DNA from: Flagellimonas beolgyonensis
Lineage (GTDB): Bacteria; Bacteroidota; Bacteroidia; Flavobacteriales; Flavobacteriaceae
Assembly (NCBI RefSeq): GCF_003992615.1
Contig: NZ_RZMY01000003.1
Location: 436,501 to 500,500, forward strand
DNA: 64,000 nt
Direction: 5' to 3'
Below the pieces are notes generated by a model. The model saw only the letters and a program-made list of their open reading frames with translations. It searched no databases and had not been told where the DNA came from. The position numbers and the translations under genes are program-made. Of the stretch, positions 62,161-64,000 are shown piece after piece; positions within the stretch are counted from its first letter, which is position 1; every line of letters begins with the position of its first letter.

Positions 62161-62955
62161 ATGGAAACTAAGAAATACAAAATACTGGTACTTTCCGATT
62201 TAGGGGATTCTACTGGAAATATCTTGAAAAACACAGCTCATTTAGCTAAGATGATAGGTGGTGATATTGGTTTTTTTCATGTGAAACAACCATCTAAAGT
62301 GGTGAAACAGGACAACCAACTATCAGCAATTCGATCCATCAATGCCTCCTATGTCTCAACCAAAAAAGAAATAGAGCAATTGGTTGGTCCCATTTCAGAA
62401 TCTTACCATCAGAAAATAGATCCCGTAGTTGTTCTTGGGAATGTAAAGGAAGAAATCAACAAACAGATACAATCATTTCAACCGGACATTATTGTATTGG
62501 GACAGCGAAAGCAAGTTCCGTTCAAACTTTTGGGCGATAGCATTACCCAACATGTCTTGAGCAATTTTGATGGCCCTGTGATGATAGCATCCCATGACAA
62601 AGTACTGGAGCAGGACCAAGAACTCTCCTTGGGCTTGTTCAACGATACATGGGAGTGCTTGAAAACCGCTTTGGCCGAGGAATTGTTGGAACATTCCAAT
62701 CAGCCGTTGAAATCATTCAGAATAGCCAATGGACATTTCCGATCGGAAGAAATTGACCTGGACAAAAAAATTGTTGAGTACAATTTTTCGACAAGCGATA
62801 ATGCCCTGAAAAATATATCCAAATACCTTTCAAAAATTAAGGTGGATGTACTATTTGTCAATCGGGAAAAAACGGGCCAAGACAAAACAAACATCAATGA
62901 TATTATCGGCACTTTCAATGTGCCTCTATTGTTGACGGGAGGGCCTAATTTCTAA
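62161..62955 (+). CDS. Universal-stress-family protein (double domain)
   Basis: 264 residues, cytoplasmic. First Usp domain YKILVLSDLGDSTGNILKNT near residue 6, SFQPDIIVLGQRKQVPFKLLGDSITQHVL near 100; a second, degenerate half follows after residue 150 (DVLFVNREKTGQDKTN near 224). No clean ATP loop (GxxGxxxxxxGSxS) remains, so ATP binding is uncertain. Placed 12 nt after SulP and 34 nt before carbonic anhydrase. Confidence 0.85.
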   Translation: METKKYKILVLSDLGDSTGNILKNTAHLAKMIGGDIGFFHVKQPSKVVKQDNQLSAIRSINASYVSTKKEIEQLVGPISESYHQKIDPVVVLGNVKEEINKQIQSFQPDIIVLGQRKQVPFKLLGDSITQHVLSNFDGPVMIASHDKVLEQDQELSLGLFNDTWECLKTALAEELLEHSNQPLKSFRIANGHFRSEEIDLDKKIVEYNFSTSDNALKNISKYLSKIKVDVLFVNREKTGQDKTNINDIIGTFNVPLLLTGGPNF

Positions 62956-62989
62956 ATACAATAACTATCACAGATAAGATTAAAAACAT

Positions 62990-63619
62990 ATGAAAGTACA
63001 TACCAAAGAAACACAATCAACCATGACGCCGGAAAAGGCCATCCGGTTTTTAAAGGAAGGCAACGAGCGTTTTCAGAATAACTTGAAAGCCAACAGAAAC
63101 CTGTTGCAACAAGTAAACGAGACCAAAGATGGGCAATTTCCATTTGCAACGATTTTGAGTTGCATCGATTCGAGGGTGTCTGCAGAATTGGTCTTTGATC
63201 AAGGCCTTGGGGATATATTCAGTATTCGGATTGCTGGAAATTTCGTGAACCAAGATATTTTGGGAAGTATGGAGTTTGCATGCAAATTGGCAGGGACCAA
63301 GACCGTTGTGGTATTGGGACACACCAGTTGTGGAGCCATTAAGGGTGCTTGCGATCATGCCCGTTTGGGCAATCTCACGGCCTTGATCAACAAAATAGAA
63401 CCTGCGGTATTCGAGACCAAGATGCCCAAAGATGAATCCTTGAGGAACTCAAAAAATTCTGAGTTTGTTGATGCCGTTGCTTTAAAAAATGTTGAGATGA
63501 CCTTGGAAAACATTAGGAACCAAAGTGTAATCCTGAAAGAAATGGAAGAAAAAGGCGAAATTTCCATTGTAGGTGCCATGTATGATTTATCCGATGGCAA
63601 AGTGACCTTTTTGCCCTAA
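62990..63619 (+). CDS. Beta-carbonic anhydrase
   Basis: Reversible hydration of CO2 to bicarbonate (cytoplasm). 209 residues. Zinc and active-site residues Cys58, Asp60, Arg62 in SCIDSR, and His111, Cys114 in HTSCGA. Flanked by SulP transporters, which fits an inorganic-carbon uptake set. A terminator follows. Confidence 0.94.
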   Translation: MKVHTKETQSTMTPEKAIRFLKEGNERFQNNLKANRNLLQQVNETKDGQFPFATILSCIDSRVSAELVFDQGLGDIFSIRIAGNFVNQDILGSMEFACKLAGTKTVVVLGHTSCGAIKGACDHARLGNLTALINKIEPAVFETKMPKDESLRNSKNSEFVDAVALKNVEMTLENIRNQSVILKEMEEKGEISIVGAMYDLSDGKVTFLP

Positions 63620-63633
63620 ACCAATCTTAATAC

Positions 63634-63665
63634 AAAAGCCAATGCTCTCGATGTCATTGGCTTTT
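63634..63665 (+). terminator. Terminator after the carbonic anhydrase gene
   Basis: Eleven-base stem AAAAGCCAATG / CATTGGCTTTT, 10-nt loop, then TT. It separates the first SulP-Usp-carbonic anhydrase unit from the following SulP gene. Confidence 0.8.
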
Positions 63666-63714
63666 TTGATCCTAAAATCAGTACCTTCATCTTGTTAATC
63701 TAACCTACCCAACA

Positions 63715-64000
63715 ATGTTCAAAAATTTGAAAGGTGACCTATTTGGCGGTATTACAGCAGGTATTGTTGCCCTCCCTCTGGCCCTAGCTTTTGGGGTGAG
63801 TTCAGGACTAGGTCCCAGTGCGGGATTATACGGTGCCATTTTCATTAGTTTTTTTGCGGCACTCTTCGGGGGGACGAATACACAAATCTCTGGTCCCACG
63901 GCCCCAATGACCGCTGTAAGTATGGTGGTAATAGCCAGTATAATAGCCATGAATGATGGCGATATCGATAAAGCATTACCGGCAATACTTACCGTTTTTC
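63715..64000 (+). CDS. SulP-family transporter, N-terminal part (cut by window end)
   Basis: About 95 codons visible, starting MFKNLKGDLFGGITAGIVAL and continuing FGVSSGLGPSAGLYGAIFI and GTNTQISGPTAPMTAVSMV. The GPxAGLYGA and SGPTAPM motifs are SulP signatures. It continues past the window, so its STAS domain is not seen. It follows the carbonic anhydrase terminator, so it may have its own promoter. Confidence 0.88.
   Translation, partial: MFKNLKGDLFGGITAGIVALPLALAFGVSSGLGPSAGLYGAIFISFFAALFGGTNTQISGPTAPMTAVSMVVIASIIAMNDGDIDKALPAILTVF

Noticed and set aside
1..64000. tRNA, rRNA or riboswitch genes
   Set aside because: No cloverleaf with T-loop GGTTCGAAT-type sequence, no rRNA core sequence and no riboswitch core that I could recognise in the gaps.

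Overview
The window is a 64 kb piece of what looks like the chromosome of a flavobacterium (Bacteroidota, probably Flavobacteriaceae; a marine genus is a guess). The reasons are the Bacteroidota-type promoters (TTTG or TTG, about 19-21 nt, then TAnnTTTG), almost no Shine-Dalgarno sequences, many small lipoproteins, a TonB-dependent receptor, a complete Bat (Bacteroides aerotolerance) operon, an HhH/AAA/VWA gene style typical of the phylum, and coding sequence near 45% G+C. I see no rRNA, tRNA, CRISPR array, complete insertion sequence or prophage.

Layout. 1-7.7 kb (minus strand): the N-terminus of pgi, an M23-like lipoprotein, tryptophan 2,3-dioxygenase, a DUF3108 protein, then a patatin fused to an outer-membrane barrel and uvrC. 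8-20.3 kb: housekeeping genes, mostly minus strand (5-formyl-THF cyclo-ligase, lspA, DksA-like, ileS, a TonB receptor, recO, glutamate dehydrogenase, a Cys/Met PLP enzyme). 20.4-29.2 kb: mixed small metabolic genes, then a run of secreted proteins and lipoproteins, including META-domain proteins. 29.3-30.5 kb: a small AT-rich island of two unknown genes, each bounded by its own 9-bp inverted end sequence and separated by a roughly 130-nt folded element. 30.5-44.3 kb: a secreted DinB-like protein, a SulP transporter, a phytanoyl-CoA-dioxygenase-like gene divergent from an AraC regulator, gpsA tail-to-tail with glpD, CvpA, a CAP lipoprotein, 3-hydroxyanthranilate dioxygenase and an ALDH7-type dehydrogenase. 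44.3-50.9 kb: a phosphatase, a sucrose pair (fructokinase plus amylosucrase-like GH13), an AlbA_2 protein, an SDR and an aldo/keto reductase. 51-60.1 kb: the moxR-DUF58-bat operon. 60.2-64 kb: an inorganic-carbon cluster (SulP, universal-stress protein, beta-carbonic anhydrase, a second SulP cut by the window end).

How the genes work together. Amylosucrase would split sucrose into glucan and fructose, and the adjacent fructokinase would phosphorylate the fructose. The SulP transporters and carbonic anhydrase suggest bicarbonate uptake and hydration control. Tryptophan dioxygenase and 3-hydroxyanthranilate dioxygenase are two steps of the kynurenine route but lie 39 kb apart. The Bat genes form one tightly overlapping transcription unit for an envelope complex.

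The most unusual part is the 29.3-30.5 kb island. Its cassette-specific complementary ends and folded spacer resemble the logic of integron attC cassettes, but the core sequences do not fit the usual consensus and no integrase is in the window. Second in interest are a repeated 17-nt element placed beside terminators, and a probable short transcript with its own promoter and terminator at 43.4-43.6 kb.
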